A stretch of 64,000 bases of DNA, taken from NCBI RefSeq assembly GCF_024227715.1, contig NZ_CP100450.1, positions 54,990 to 118,989 of the forward strand, written 5' to 3'. The notes under the pieces are model-generated. The model made no database searches. It was not told the DNA's origin and worked only from the letters and a program-made list of their open reading frames with translations. The translations under genes and the position numbers were made by a program. The stretch comes from Halomarina litorea. GTDB lineage: Archaea; Halobacteriota; Halobacteria; Halobacteriales; Haloarculaceae. Shown one piece after another: positions 42,186 through 53,123 of the stretch. Every line of letters begins with the position of its first letter. The stretch's first letter is position 1.

Positions 42186-42772
42186 CAGCGTCGCCCTATC
42201 GAGCCTTCAAAGAAAAGCTCTGTACGTTCGCCCAAGGACAAGCGGGTATTCGAAATCCGTTCGTCATCGCAGCTGTGGATCCTGCTGTTGAACATCGAAC
42301 TGCCGACCGACTCAGTTCCTGGGCGGTGGGCGCCGGTGAACCACCAGCGATCGACGAGCCGGTTACCATCCAGCCGATTTGGCTCGACGAACTACTCCCA
42401 CAGACCAAAGTGTACAACCTGTGTGTGGCTCTCGGTGGCGAGACGAGCCCAAACCGTATCGAGGACACCATGCAAGATCGTCTCGCCGAAGAGCTCGTCG
42501 AGGAGATGGTCTCCTCGCAGATCGACGCTGCAGACCTAGAGAGACAGAGTCACATCGTCCTCCTGCTCAACCTCGGAAGCCTCTACCCGTTTACACGTGC
42601 CTCTGAACTCTTCGACGAACTTGACCGCAGGAACGTCAGATCGACTATCGGGATTCCGTACCCTGGAGACGACGTTGGCGGGAAGTTGAGCTTCTTTGAC
42701 GGAGACTCACGACACTACTATCCAGCGCACCAGATTCCTGGTCCGATTCAAGAGGTGCATCTCCAACAATGA
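42182..42772 (+). CDS. brxB: BrxB-like protein (DUF1788)
   Basis: A 196-residue protein with the BrxB pattern: VLLLNLGSLYPFTRASELFDEL and then RSTIGIPYPGDDVGGKLSFF. Its role in BREX is structural or regulatory and not fully known. It overlaps both neighbours by four bases, so brxA-brxC-brxB-brxC form one translationally coupled unit. Confidence 0.85.
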   Translation: MTASPYRAFKEKLCTFAQGQAGIRNPFVIAAVDPAVEHRTADRLSSWAVGAGEPPAIDEPVTIQPIWLDELLPQTKVYNLCVALGGETSPNRIEDTMQDRLAEELVEEMVSSQIDAADLERQSHIVLLLNLGSLYPFTRASELFDELDRRNVRSTIGIPYPGDDVGGKLSFFDGDSRHYYPAHQIPGPIQEVHLQQ

Positions 42773-45700
42773 GTATCAAAGAACTATTCCGCAGCGATCC
42801 AACCCGCCAACTCGAAGAGGTCCAGAAGGTCAACGCTCGCGAACGAGCAGAGACCGATGTCGCAGAGTTCTACGAGACAGAGAGCGCAAAGCATGTTCTC
42901 ACCGAACTCGGAGACGTCATTCAGACACACCCCGGAGAAGCAGCTCGTTTCCTCTACCTTCACGCAACGTTTGGTTCCGGGAAGACGCACCTGTTGAAAC
43001 TGATCGGCCTTGTCGCTGACAGGGACTCTGAGTTTGCCCACCTGGGTGAAACGCTGGCAGAGCAGTGGCCTGGTTTCGACAATCTGGCACAGTCGATCGA
43101 CGCCTCACACATCGACCGACTCAAGCCCGTGTTCTTGAATCTCCTCGACCGGGACGCCTCGAAAGAGCCGCCGCTCCCGTTCCTCATCTTCGAAGCAATC
43201 GGTCGTGAGCTCGGGTATCCGACCGACCCGAACTGGCTGCTCGAGTGGGCCTGGACCGTCGATATGGAGCACGACGGCGTATGGGACGCACTCACCTCTG
43301 GCGAGCGTGGCGATGCGTTCAACGAGGTTCTCGAAGAGCGTGCGTCCCTGCGAAAGTGGCTCTACGAGGCGCTGCCGTCGATGCCGGAAACGACCGGCAC
43401 TGACCTCGATAGCCGTCAGGGTGTGAAAGCGTCCATAGAACGAGCTGAAGCGGAAGTCGACCCCGAGTCATTCGACCCAGACGAGCTGGTAAAACGAGTC
43501 GAGACCGTTACCGAGGCACTGAATGATGATGGGCGGCACACCGAGATCCTCCTCGGTCTTGACGAGGTCGCACTGTTCGTCGGTGATAGCCGGCACCGCT
43601 ATCGCGAGTTCGAAGAGACGATGGAAGCGCTCCAGTACGGCCCGAACCCGGTTGTCGTCACCACGGGACAATACTCACTCCCCGCGACCAGAAAGAGCCT
43701 CATAGGCAAGCCTCCCGAGGACCACTGGACGCATCAGCAAGTGCCCCTCGAAGGGGCCGATACGGAGATTATCGTCCGGAAACGGTGGCTGCAGAAAGAC
43801 GGAGCAGGCACACAACGTGTCTCATCGCTCATCTCGACGTTGCCTGACCTCTCACTGGAGGCGTATTCGCCGGTCGGGAGTTCCGATCCTGATCCAGTCG
43901 AGTCCTATCCGTTCCGCGAGTACGATCTGACGCTTCTGCGGAAGGTGATGCAGGAGTTAATCACACAGGGTCGGGCCACAGACCGGGATTACATCCAGGG
44001 GCGAGCACTTCTCGTGTTGGTTCGGTCGTTATTCACCAAATTCGGTTGGGCCACTGCGGAGGAGGGCGACCTCGTCACCTGGGACGAACTGTTTGACCTT
44101 CTCGTCGAGGAGACGACGTACGTCCCGCTGTGGGTCCAAGAGATGCTTGAGAACACGTTGATCCCGACCTTCGATGGGAACGAGGACGCGTGGGAAGTAC
44201 GCGTCTCGAAGGCGCTGTACCTGCTGAACCAGACGCCTGCAGTCCCGGCGACGCCAGAGAACCTGGGTCGACTGATGCTCAATGATGTCGAGGCGTCGGT
44301 CGAAGACACTATTGCAGAAACGACGTCTGCGCTGAACACCCTCGTCGACAAGCGGAAGGTGCTCACGGAGACCAACGACAAGGGCGACGAGGTGTACACG
44401 CTGGTCTCGGAAGAACAGGAGAGTATCCTAAGTCGCGCACAGACGAAGGCCGAGCAGATCTCGCCCCACCAGCTCTCTGCATGGCTCGAGACCCGCCTCC
44501 GCGAGAACGACGACTTCTTCCGAAGCGACGGCACACTCCACGAGGCAGATATCGGCGACGAGCGACTTGTCCCGCTTCGATACGAGTACTCTATCCTCGA
44601 TCCGGTTGGTAGAGCACCGAAGACAGAGTACGATTCGCTCCGAGTTCGCGTGCTCGCAGACGACCCGGACACGGTCGCTGATCAGGTCGAGACCTGGCAG
44701 GACGTGAATGATGGCCGAGAGGGCGGGGAGCATATCCTCATCTCGATCGACGTGCCAGAGACGACGCTCGACAGGATTCGGAACGTCATCGGGATGGGCC
44801 AGGTTCTCGAAGAAGAGACGGAGAGCCACGAGGAACTCGAACGCGAACACCGAACCGACAAACGTCGTCTGGAGTCGTCCGTAAGCGACCTGCTCGAGAA
44901 CGCTTCGGTCTACACGGTTCACGATTACGAGGGAGACCGGCCGAACGCCCTTGACGACGTCGTGGAAAGCCAAGTACAGGCTGTCTTCGGCTCGACGCGG
45001 AGGGTTCTCTCGCGCCCGCTCGTCGAAGTCGACGACGCGAAGGAGCTTGCCAAGTTCTTCCGCGGGAGTAGTAACTGGCCGCTCGCGGACGACGACGCCG
45101 TGATGCTGGGCGTCGATACAGCGACTGCCGAGATCGGAACGACCGGATGGTGTCGTGAGTTCATCGACGAGTACGAATCCAAGACGGCCGTAGACGTCGA
45201 GACCCTGCTACAACAGACGCGGACCGCGAACGGAGACTACCGTGGAACACCCCAAGAGTCGATTGCCGCGCTGCTCATCACACTCGCCACATCGAACGAG
45301 AAGGTTGCCCTCAAGCAAGACACGGACTACGTCACTGACCCTGCTGCGATCGGTCGTCAGGTGCGGACGAAGGGCGGGCTCACCTCACTTCAGGCCCGAT
45401 TCGGCGTCGACACGGTCAACCCGAAGGAGATTCGGAACGTCGTTTCGACGGTCCTCGGCCACGACCCAGACGGGGACGACCCGGACGCGTGGGTCGCTGA
45501 ACTCGGCTCGTGGGTCGCCGACAACAGTGTGCTGGTGAAGCGGACGTTCAAAGGCGTGTCACGAGAGTTCGGCGTTTCTCTCGATACACTCGAGGCTGTC
45601 CTGTCACCGGCGTACAGCGACGGCGAGATTACCACGTCCGAGTTGGTCGACGACGGCGTCCAGTCGGAGGCAGAAACGTTCGCAGACGCTCGCGAGCTCT

Positions 45701-46578
45701 TTGCAGCTGCATCCGGAGAGAAAACGCTCTGGGAGCAGTTCACTGAGACACTCGAATTATTTGAGGAGTGGTACCCGAGTGCGACAATCACCGGTCGTAT
45801 GCAGACCACTGCTAACAGCGGGTCTGTCCCGACGAAGTCGACGGTGACCTCACGCCTTACGGATGCAACAGGCCACCGGGTCGACGAACTCTCCGAGCAG
45901 TATCTTCGAGTGACCGGCGAAGCCACCGACACGACGGATCCAGACGGGATTTGCAAAGAGGTGACTGAGTGGCTCCGTGAAAACGAGTCAGACGTCGAGG
46001 CGCTCCTCAAGGACGCCACAGCAACATTCGAAGGCGTCTCGTTCGACGATCTCGAGTCGGTGTTCGAGGCCATCTGGAGTGGCAAGCAGATCTCTGAAGG
46101 GGAACTGGTTGACTCATCCGTGCGCCAACAGGCCGAGGGGTACGAAAAGATGCGCGGCCTTCTCGAAGGCGAGCCGAGTCCGTGGTCGGAACTGCAGTCT
46201 GCCAACGAGGACCTTCAGGAGAACCATCCGGACTCTCCGACGACCGAGTCGGTAGCGACCGTGCTGAATGCGTCGCGTCCGCCGTCGCTCCAGCGAGTTC
46301 GGCAGCTCATCGAGGAAGCGAAGGACCCCAAGCCACGGGGTGCTGATGATGACGCGTGGGCGGAGCTTCAGCGCGTTGCTGAGGAATTGCGGCAGGAGCT
46401 TCCGAACGCCGCTGTCACTGACGAGGTGACCGGGTTAGTTGACGCCGACGACCGACCCACCGACGAACGAGCGACGGAGCTACTCGACGAGGCTGAAGAA
46501 CTATTGGCTCGAATCCGGGAGGTCAGAGGGGCACTAGACGACGTCGACGACGGCAGTATCGTGCTGATCGAAGAGTAG
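42769..46578 (+). CDS. brxC: BrxC/PglY-like ATPase, second copy
   Basis: A 1269-residue ATPase, paralogous in architecture to the 38409 gene but divergent in sequence. Walker A is HATFGSGKTHLLKL near residues 66-76; the Walker B-like strand is ILLGLDEVALFVG. The C-terminal third consists of repeated acidic helical units of about 100 residues with recurring patterns such as LLEGEPSPWSELQSANEDLQ and DDAWAELQRVAEELRQ. The repeats suggest a long scaffolding arm. The start overlaps brxB by four bases; a 75-bp gap separates it from pglX. Confidence 0.85.
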   Translation: MSIKELFRSDPTRQLEEVQKVNARERAETDVAEFYETESAKHVLTELGDVIQTHPGEAARFLYLHATFGSGKTHLLKLIGLVADRDSEFAHLGETLAEQWPGFDNLAQSIDASHIDRLKPVFLNLLDRDASKEPPLPFLIFEAIGRELGYPTDPNWLLEWAWTVDMEHDGVWDALTSGERGDAFNEVLEERASLRKWLYEALPSMPETTGTDLDSRQGVKASIERAEAEVDPESFDPDELVKRVETVTEALNDDGRHTEILLGLDEVALFVGDSRHRYREFEETMEALQYGPNPVVVTTGQYSLPATRKSLIGKPPEDHWTHQQVPLEGADTEIIVRKRWLQKDGAGTQRVSSLISTLPDLSLEAYSPVGSSDPDPVESYPFREYDLTLLRKVMQELITQGRATDRDYIQGRALLVLVRSLFTKFGWATAEEGDLVTWDELFDLLVEETTYVPLWVQEMLENTLIPTFDGNEDAWEVRVSKALYLLNQTPAVPATPENLGRLMLNDVEASVEDTIAETTSALNTLVDKRKVLTETNDKGDEVYTLVSEEQESILSRAQTKAEQISPHQLSAWLETRLRENDDFFRSDGTLHEADIGDERLVPLRYEYSILDPVGRAPKTEYDSLRVRVLADDPDTVADQVETWQDVNDGREGGEHILISIDVPETTLDRIRNVIGMGQVLEEETESHEELEREHRTDKRRLESSVSDLLENASVYTVHDYEGDRPNALDDVVESQVQAVFGSTRRVLSRPLVEVDDAKELAKFFRGSSNWPLADDDAVMLGVDTATAEIGTTGWCREFIDEYESKTAVDVETLLQQTRTANGDYRGTPQESIAALLITLATSNEKVALKQDTDYVTDPAAIGRQVRTKGGLTSLQARFGVDTVNPKEIRNVVSTVLGHDPDGDDPDAWVAELGSWVADNSVLVKRTFKGVSREFGVSLDTLEAVLSPAYSDGEITTSELVDDGVQSEAETFADARELFAAASGEKTLWEQFTETLELFEEWYPSATITGRMQTTANSGSVPTKSTVTSRLTDATGHRVDELSEQYLRVTGEATDTTDPDGICKEVTEWLRENESDVEALLKDATATFEGVSFDDLESVFEAIWSGKQISEGELVDSSVRQQAEGYEKMRGLLEGEPSPWSELQSANEDLQENHPDSPTTESVATVLNASRPPSLQRVRQLIEEAKDPKPRGADDDAWAELQRVAEELRQELPNAAVTDEVTGLVDADDRPTDERATELLDEAEELLARIREVRGALDDVDDGSIVLIEE

Positions 46579-46653
46579 CTATCTCCGGGCAGGCTCGTCG
46601 GCAACATTAAAGACGCTCCTGTCAGTCGGTGTTAGCATACTGGATTACGTTCT

Positions 46654-49600
46654 ATGGATGCCGATTCACTCTCTCAACGGAAGGCGCAACTTGACAAAGC
46701 CGAACGTGAACACCTCGAAGACGTCGTCGAGGAGTTGCGTGAGCGGGTCGAGAACAACGTCAGCTTCCAACTGACGCAGAAGGGACTCGATGACGAGCCG
46801 GAAGATTCTGAGGAGCTAGATGAAGAGACGCAACAGCTCGTCGAGGCGATCGATCTCGAAGCCGTCGATGGCCACACGTGGGACGAGGCGTTCGAACAGT
46901 ACGTCACGGGTGTCGGGTACACCATCGTCAACCGCCTTGCAGCGCTGCGCTGTATGGAGGTTCGTGACTTCGTCGGCGAGGAAGTAACGGTCTTCAAGGA
47001 GAACGGCCTGACTCCGGCCGCCGAGACGCTCGTCCACGAAGAGTTCTTGCTGGAGGACGAGGCCATCCTCGAAGCGTACCACAATGTCTGTGATGAGCTG
47101 GGAGAGGAAATCGAGATTCTCTTTGACCGTTCGTCTGCCTACAGCCTGCTTGATCCAGACGACGACACGTTTGAGGAGCTTTGCCGGATGCTCGACGAGG
47201 TCCCCGATGAGGTCTGGCGAGCAGATGACGTGCTCGGGTGGGTTTACGAGTATTACAACACGAAACTACTCGACGACCTGCGGCAGAAAGGCGACCGCGT
47301 TGGTCTCGACCCCGAAGACGTCCCGCCTGCGAACCAGTTCTATACACCCCACTGGGTAGTCCGGATGCTCACCGACAACTCGCTCGGGAAGCTCTACCTC
47401 GAACACACTGGCGAGTTGCAGGACGTGGTCGAAGCCCAGGAAGAATTTAGCCCCGACGAGCGAAAGAATCGACCGCTTTCGCCCGAGGAGTCGCCCGATA
47501 TTGCTGACTTCTGTACCTATCTCGTTCCGTCCGAAGAGGAAGGTGAGCCGACTGACTTCAAACACCCAAAGGAGCTTCACGTCATCGACCCCGCTTGTGG
47601 GAGTGGACATTTCCTGTTGTACGCCTTCGACGTGCTGGAGCGAATCTGGCGTGCCGAGACCGACCTGCCCCACGAGGAGATACCGCGGAAGATTCTGCAA
47701 CACAACCTCTACGGCGTCGACCTCGACATGCGCGCCTGTCAACTGGCAGCGTTCAATCTGTATCTGAAGGGACGAACTCGGACCGAGGCCGAGGGAGCAG
47801 ATGACTTCGAAATGCCCGAAGTCGGAATCGTCTGTGCAGACTCGTCAGTCGCCGATATCGACGGCGTCGAGGAGGTGTTCGACGAAGTGGCCGGTGACGA
47901 CCAGAAAGTCGAAGGCGCACTTCGGCGCATCCTCGACGCGTTTGAGGAAGTTCACGGACTCGGGAGCCTACTCGACGTGCGTGGGACGCTGGGTGACCTG
48001 TTCGAGGACGACAGCGATGTAGGTGGCGTGCAGATTACCCTTGACGATGACCCCACAGAGAGCCACACGCTCGGGCAGGTTCTGCACAGCCTACGGGAGG
48101 CCGTCGATGAACACCGAGACTCGGACTCGTTCCTTGCACAGGACCTCCGAAGCTTCGTTCGGCTACTGGATATTCTGGCGCAAGACTACGACGTAGCTCT
48201 AATGAATCCTCCGTATGGGTCGCGGAACAGGATGCCAAATGTAGTTACTTCCTACGTAAACGAGCACTATCGCTATCGGCCTGAATTTTATATTAACTTC
48301 TTTGAAACGTGTGAGTCATTGGTTTCAGACGATGGTCGAGTTGGTATGCTAATACCGCGGACATTTATGTATAAGAGCTCTTTTGAAGACTTCAGAACCG
48401 ATTTCGTCGGAAGTAGAGGTTCTTTTGACTTTTTGGCCGAATATGGTATTGGAGTATTAGATAACGCTACTGTGCGGACTGTTGGTAGTGTCGTGAGAAT
48501 CGGAGCAGACAGCCAACAGTCACGGGGGAGTTTCTATAGACTCCATGATCTTAGCTCATCGAAAAAGGAAGAAGGGTTCTTACAGGCAGCATTTTCTGGT
48601 ACTGAGGAAGAAGGTGTGAAGCGGTCGTTCGAAGTTGATATGGACGAGTTCCGAAGAGTTCCTGGAACACCAATCAACTACTGGGTTCCGGCTTCTATCA
48701 GACGGTTATATGAATCAGAGACCGTGTTTGATGCCATTAACGGGGATCTCGATCGGAAGAGCCACGGTACGACCAAACAGGGGCTGATAACTGGTAACAG
48801 CGATAGATTTGTTCGGAACTTCTGGGAATCAATTGATTTTGACTGGGTACCTCTAGCAACTGGTGGCGAGGACGCATGGGTAATCCCACAGGCAAATCAA
48901 ACTGTCCTCTGGGAGGGTGAGGGGAGAGAGATTCGCAGAATCCAGAATTCCCGTACCAGAACGTTCAGTGTCCGATTTGACCAAGCCTTAGCATACAATC
49001 GGATCAAGGAAACAGCGAGACGGTTTGGGTTGCTGAATTCAGATTCCATATTCAGCGACACAGGTATGGTGTACGATCCGAATGATAGCCCATTCAAAAC
49101 CCTTGCTTACGCAAACAGCGATATTCTAACCTACCTCGCACTAGGTCTTACAATCGGAAGGCACTGGAATACGACTGAAGTCGGTAAATTCCCCTGGCCT
49201 GATGAACTGGCTGAAGCTGACGCAATAAGTGATCTCGCACGACAACAGTTCTATACGCTAGTGAATATGAGGGTCCATGATTTGACCAGCCCGTATTATA
49301 TTGGCCCTTCGTTGCTGCCCCACACAGGGGGCTCAGACTCGTTCTACGAGCACCCTCACGCGAAAGACGCACTGGATCATATCTCACACGATATATTCCC
49401 AAAACCTGAACAGACCATTCAGAAATCATCACGAATGGCTGAAAAGCTCCGATTGAAACAGCAGAGCGAGATGGAGCACGTTGCCTCGAAAATTGACAAT
49501 TCCTTATTCGATGCGCTTTCGCTCGGAGACAGCGATAAAAAACAAGTCCGTCAAGAGATCTTCCTTCGAACATCAGAGTCCCCCGAAAATAGAGAGGTCC

Positions 49601-50964
49601 CGGATCCCGAATCTGTCCCTGAAGTCCCCGACAACATTGATACTCAGGTCAAAGACTTGGTTCATCACTTCGCGATGGAAGCCGTCCGTGAGGAGGATGA
49701 CGGAGTCATTCCGCTCCACGGCACCGAAAGACAGGCAAACATGCTTGAACGCATCGTTGAGCGCTTCGAGGACGCCTACGGTGATTATGCTGAGGATAGA
49801 TTAGTTGAGGTTGACAAGATCCTCGGGACAATATCTGCTACCGAAGAGGCCTACCCAAACCTCCGGGAGTTCACTAAGAACGACTTGTTCGACTACCACG
49901 TCAACACGTTGGAGAACACGCCGATCATCTGGAAACTCACCACAGAGCGGCTCATTGCCGACTCAACCGACGAGGGATTCGCGTGCTTCGTCGATTATCA
50001 CAGTCTCGATTCAAGCCTGTTCGACAGGCTCGCGAACCGGTACCTCGAACCGCGGAAGGCCGAACTACGCGAGCGACGGAGCGCTGCAAACCGCCGCCGG
50101 GGTGATGACTCACTTTCGACCAATGAACAGGCCGAGGCGGCCGAGCAGTACGAACGCTGTGCGAGCGGTCTCAACCAGATTAGCGTCTTCGAAGAAATTA
50201 TCCAGGAACTCGGCAGCACCGACGAACGGGACTTCGACGGCGAGGATCGCCAACGTGTCGAGGAACTGGCCCCGAAAGTCGCCACCTTCCGTGAGGAGAC
50301 CAGCGAGCGCGTGGACGCACTGGCAGAACTGCGCGAACGCGAAGGCGAGAATTGGTTCAAAGACACCTTCTCGGATAAGTTCTGGGAGGCCGTCGACGAG
50401 TGGCGCGATGAGTGGCTCGACGCGCTTGACGAACTCGAACGCGCCTGCGAAGAATACGCTAAACCGGTTGATGAACCGGTAGAGGCACACCTCGCGGACC
50501 TATTCGATTACTTCAATTGGCGGCTCAAGGGCTCGGACCATTACTCCAGTACGGGCATCCTCTTCATGACCTACTACTTTGAGCGTGAGGGTGCTGACCT
50601 GCTCAATGAGGACGGTCAACCGTTTGAGAATCTCACCGAGACCGAAAGCTTGCTCGCCTCACTCGCGATGGGGCTTGACGACCCTTCGATCGTCGACAGT
50701 ACGTATCTGGAGGCGATGACCGACGATGACGAAAGCGTCGACGACCTCCCGCCGCTTGCGGAGTTCAAGGCGTTGGCTGAGGAAATCGGTGACCGCTGCA
50801 AGGCTGTCGACAAGCGAATTCCATCGGATTGGTCCGACCGCGCGCTGTCGGAGATTACGACCGCCGGCTACCAGCCGAACCGGAAACACGGCGTCGAAAT
50901 CAACATCACGCCGCTGGCGAACGCTGAGGTCGTTCCGAAGACTGTCGACGACAAAGTCCTGTAA
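46654..50964 (+). CDS. pglX: PglX, BREX adenine-specific DNA methyltransferase
   Basis: A 1436-residue methyltransferase that marks host DNA for BREX self-recognition. Motif I is DPACGSGHF near residues 312-320 and motif IV is NPPY at 518-521. The target-recognition region follows, then a helical C-terminal part (about 1000-1436). Base composition changes sharply: sample 60-base lines give 65% GC at 47881 and 38% GC at 48361, with the low-GC block running from about 48200 to about 49650, the portion following NPPY. This suggests replacement of the specificity region by transfer. The 75-bp gap before it may hold a separate promoter. It ends two bases before pglZ. Confidence 0.92.
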   Translation: MDADSLSQRKAQLDKAEREHLEDVVEELRERVENNVSFQLTQKGLDDEPEDSEELDEETQQLVEAIDLEAVDGHTWDEAFEQYVTGVGYTIVNRLAALRCMEVRDFVGEEVTVFKENGLTPAAETLVHEEFLLEDEAILEAYHNVCDELGEEIEILFDRSSAYSLLDPDDDTFEELCRMLDEVPDEVWRADDVLGWVYEYYNTKLLDDLRQKGDRVGLDPEDVPPANQFYTPHWVVRMLTDNSLGKLYLEHTGELQDVVEAQEEFSPDERKNRPLSPEESPDIADFCTYLVPSEEEGEPTDFKHPKELHVIDPACGSGHFLLYAFDVLERIWRAETDLPHEEIPRKILQHNLYGVDLDMRACQLAAFNLYLKGRTRTEAEGADDFEMPEVGIVCADSSVADIDGVEEVFDEVAGDDQKVEGALRRILDAFEEVHGLGSLLDVRGTLGDLFEDDSDVGGVQITLDDDPTESHTLGQVLHSLREAVDEHRDSDSFLAQDLRSFVRLLDILAQDYDVALMNPPYGSRNRMPNVVTSYVNEHYRYRPEFYINFFETCESLVSDDGRVGMLIPRTFMYKSSFEDFRTDFVGSRGSFDFLAEYGIGVLDNATVRTVGSVVRIGADSQQSRGSFYRLHDLSSSKKEEGFLQAAFSGTEEEGVKRSFEVDMDEFRRVPGTPINYWVPASIRRLYESETVFDAINGDLDRKSHGTTKQGLITGNSDRFVRNFWESIDFDWVPLATGGEDAWVIPQANQTVLWEGEGREIRRIQNSRTRTFSVRFDQALAYNRIKETARRFGLLNSDSIFSDTGMVYDPNDSPFKTLAYANSDILTYLALGLTIGRHWNTTEVGKFPWPDELAEADAISDLARQQFYTLVNMRVHDLTSPYYIGPSLLPHTGGSDSFYEHPHAKDALDHISHDIFPKPEQTIQKSSRMAEKLRLKQQSEMEHVASKIDNSLFDALSLGDSDKKQVRQEIFLRTSESPENREVPDPESVPEVPDNIDTQVKDLVHHFAMEAVREEDDGVIPLHGTERQANMLERIVERFEDAYGDYAEDRLVEVDKILGTISATEEAYPNLREFTKNDLFDYHVNTLENTPIIWKLTTERLIADSTDEGFACFVDYHSLDSSLFDRLANRYLEPRKAELRERRSAANRRRGDDSLSTNEQAEAAEQYERCASGLNQISVFEEIIQELGSTDERDFDGEDRQRVEELAPKVATFREETSERVDALAELREREGENWFKDTFSDKFWEAVDEWRDEWLDALDELERACEEYAKPVDEPVEAHLADLFDYFNWRLKGSDHYSSTGILFMTYYFEREGADLLNEDGQPFENLTETESLLASLAMGLDDPSIVDSTYLEAMTDDDESVDDLPPLAEFKALAEEIGDRCKAVDKRIPSDWSDRALSEITTAGYQPNRKHGVEINITPLANAEVVPKTVDDKVL

Positions 50965-50966
50965 TC

Positions 50967-53117
50967 ATGCCTGCGACAAAGACCCTCCCAGAGTGCGCCC
51001 ACGACGCCATCGAGACCGCCATCGACGAGGCAGCCGACGAGGATCCCGTCATTCTCTGGTGGGACGACGGCGGCTATCTCCGCGACATCGTCGAACAAGC
51101 CAGCACGCAACTCCGCTGCGAGTTCCGTGCTGCTGAACAGACGCCATTAGAGCTCCGTGCCGAGGCCCCACGCCACCGGACTGTATGGTACGTTCCTCAG
51201 CCCAGCAGTGGCGACGTGGACTGGTTCAAGGACGTCGAACACACTGGCGGTGTCGTCGAGCAACACATCGGTAAGCTAGCTGCACGCTGCTTCGAAAACG
51301 AACGCCTCCAAGCAGCGACGATTCGCACGGCATACGAGGACGCTGAGGACCGCGAGAAGGTCGCCCAGACGCTCTACGAGGAACTCAACGGCGAGGGTGG
51401 CCTCCCGTCACTCCAAGGCCTCCAGACGAAGATCGTGCTGGACGGCCACGACGATCCCGTGCAGTTTGTCCTCGAACACGGGACGCGAAACCTCCCAGAA
51501 GGCGATGAACTGCTGAAAATCCGTGACTTGCTGGTCGACGACGGCGTCGCTGCCGTCGAGGGGCAGTCCGACGCTCGCACCATCGTCGAACGAACACGCC
51601 GCTGGGCGGTCGCTGAGTGGCTCGTCGACGAAGGACTCGACAAATCGCTGCTCCCGCAGGAGTACCAGCCCGAGCCGAGTACGGGCTTCGGTATCTCGAG
51701 GCCCGAACTCCGGTCGGTGCTGAGCAAGACCGAACGGAAAGGGGAGTTGGCGAACGTCTATCTCGACCCAACCAAACGGTTCTGGCACGACATTATTCGC
51801 ACCCACGACGAGCCGTGGAAACTCGCCGACTGTCCCGTCGACGCCTCGCTCGAACACCGTCTCTGGGACGAGTGGACCCAGTCGTTCAACAGCGGGGACT
51901 ACGAGACCTGCGTCACCCACGCGAAGCAGCGTCACGAGCGCCTCGAAGCGACGTACGGTGACGTCCCGTGGACGCACGTCTGGGAGCAGGCTATCGACGT
52001 GGCACGGCTCGCGAACGAGCTCCAAACCTGGGACGAGCGCGGCGACACGAGCGACGTCGTCGACCTCTACGGTGACGTTGACGAGGGTACCTGGCAGATC
52101 GACAACGCCGTGTTCAATTTGGTCGTCTCAGGCAAGCCCGAGAAGAAACTCTCCCAGGAGCATCCGGCGACGGCCACGCTCGATAACTTCCGAACCTCTC
52201 TGGTGGAGTCGCAGTACCTGGAGTATCTCACCGATCTTGGCGACCTCGTTGTCGACCAAATCGACGCTGGATCACCGTTTGTCGGTGAGAACCACGCTCA
52301 CCAGTTCTTCGCCGAAGAGCAAGAACATCTTCAGAGTGGCCAGAGTGTCGCGCTGTTCATCATCGACGCGCTACGCTTCGACCTCGCCCACGAACTCGCA
52401 GAATCCATCCGACGCGAGATCCCCCAGCTCGAAGTCGAGGAGAGTACGTGGGTCGGTACGCTCCCATCCGATACCGAGTTCGGGAAGGCTGCGCTCACGC
52501 CCGGAAGCAAGTTCAGCTTCAACATCGACCTTAACGACGGAGAGTTGGTCCCAGAGCGAAATGGGCGAGAAATCACTAACTACCGTCGGCAGACGCTCCT
52601 CGAGAACGACGGTTGGAGCTACATCATGCGGGATGAAGACGACGAGGTTGGCTGGAGCAACACTCGTGTCGCCTACTACTGGAACGATATCGACGAGACT
52701 GGTGAGAAGGAGCTGACGAATTTCGAGGAGCTGTTCAGCGACCGCATCGACGCCATCTCGCGTATCATCTGCGAGAAGTTGCGAAAAGGCGAGTGGGACC
52801 GTGCGTACATCCTCTCAGACCACGGCTTCGTCTCGCTCCCGAGGCACGTCGACATCGACGACCTGCATCCGCCAGCTAAAGCGGAGAAAGTCACCCGTCG
52901 ATGGGTCGCAGGCAAGAATCTCGACGACGATGCACCAGGAGTGTTGCTCGATGAGGATACCCATCTGGGCTATCTTGACGAGGACGCCAGAGTTAGCATC
53001 CTCGCCGATCCGATCCAGCGCTTCCGCAATCAGGGACTCCCAGATGCTCGGTTCTACCACGGTGGCGTCCTCCCTCAGGAGTTCGTACTGAACTTCGTCA
53101 CCATCACGCAGGAATAA
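50967..53117 (+). CDS. pglZ: PglZ, BREX alkaline-phosphatase-type protein
   Basis: A 716-residue protein whose C-terminal half is the PglZ alkaline-phosphatase-like domain. The metal-site motifs are FIIDALRFD (Asp467) and ILSDHGF (Asp618, His619). The N-terminal half is a mainly helical domain of unknown function. PglZ interacts with PglX in other BREX systems. It begins two bases after pglX and ends six bases before the helicase, so all three are co-transcribed. Confidence 0.9.
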   Translation: MPATKTLPECAHDAIETAIDEAADEDPVILWWDDGGYLRDIVEQASTQLRCEFRAAEQTPLELRAEAPRHRTVWYVPQPSSGDVDWFKDVEHTGGVVEQHIGKLAARCFENERLQAATIRTAYEDAEDREKVAQTLYEELNGEGGLPSLQGLQTKIVLDGHDDPVQFVLEHGTRNLPEGDELLKIRDLLVDDGVAAVEGQSDARTIVERTRRWAVAEWLVDEGLDKSLLPQEYQPEPSTGFGISRPELRSVLSKTERKGELANVYLDPTKRFWHDIIRTHDEPWKLADCPVDASLEHRLWDEWTQSFNSGDYETCVTHAKQRHERLEATYGDVPWTHVWEQAIDVARLANELQTWDERGDTSDVVDLYGDVDEGTWQIDNAVFNLVVSGKPEKKLSQEHPATATLDNFRTSLVESQYLEYLTDLGDLVVDQIDAGSPFVGENHAHQFFAEEQEHLQSGQSVALFIIDALRFDLAHELAESIRREIPQLEVEESTWVGTLPSDTEFGKAALTPGSKFSFNIDLNDGELVPERNGREITNYRRQTLLENDGWSYIMRDEDDEVGWSNTRVAYYWNDIDETGEKELTNFEELFSDRIDAISRIICEKLRKGEWDRAYILSDHGFVSLPRHVDIDDLHPPAKAEKVTRRWVAGKNLDDDAPGVLLDEDTHLGYLDEDARVSILADPIQRFRNQGLPDARFYHGGVLPQEFVLNFVTITQE

Positions 53118-53123
53118 CTATCC

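Noticed and set aside
45390..46205. Minus-strand 271-codon ORF within the second brxC
   Set aside because: Ser/Arg-rich shadow frame with no motif; the plus strand is a continuous BrxC protein.
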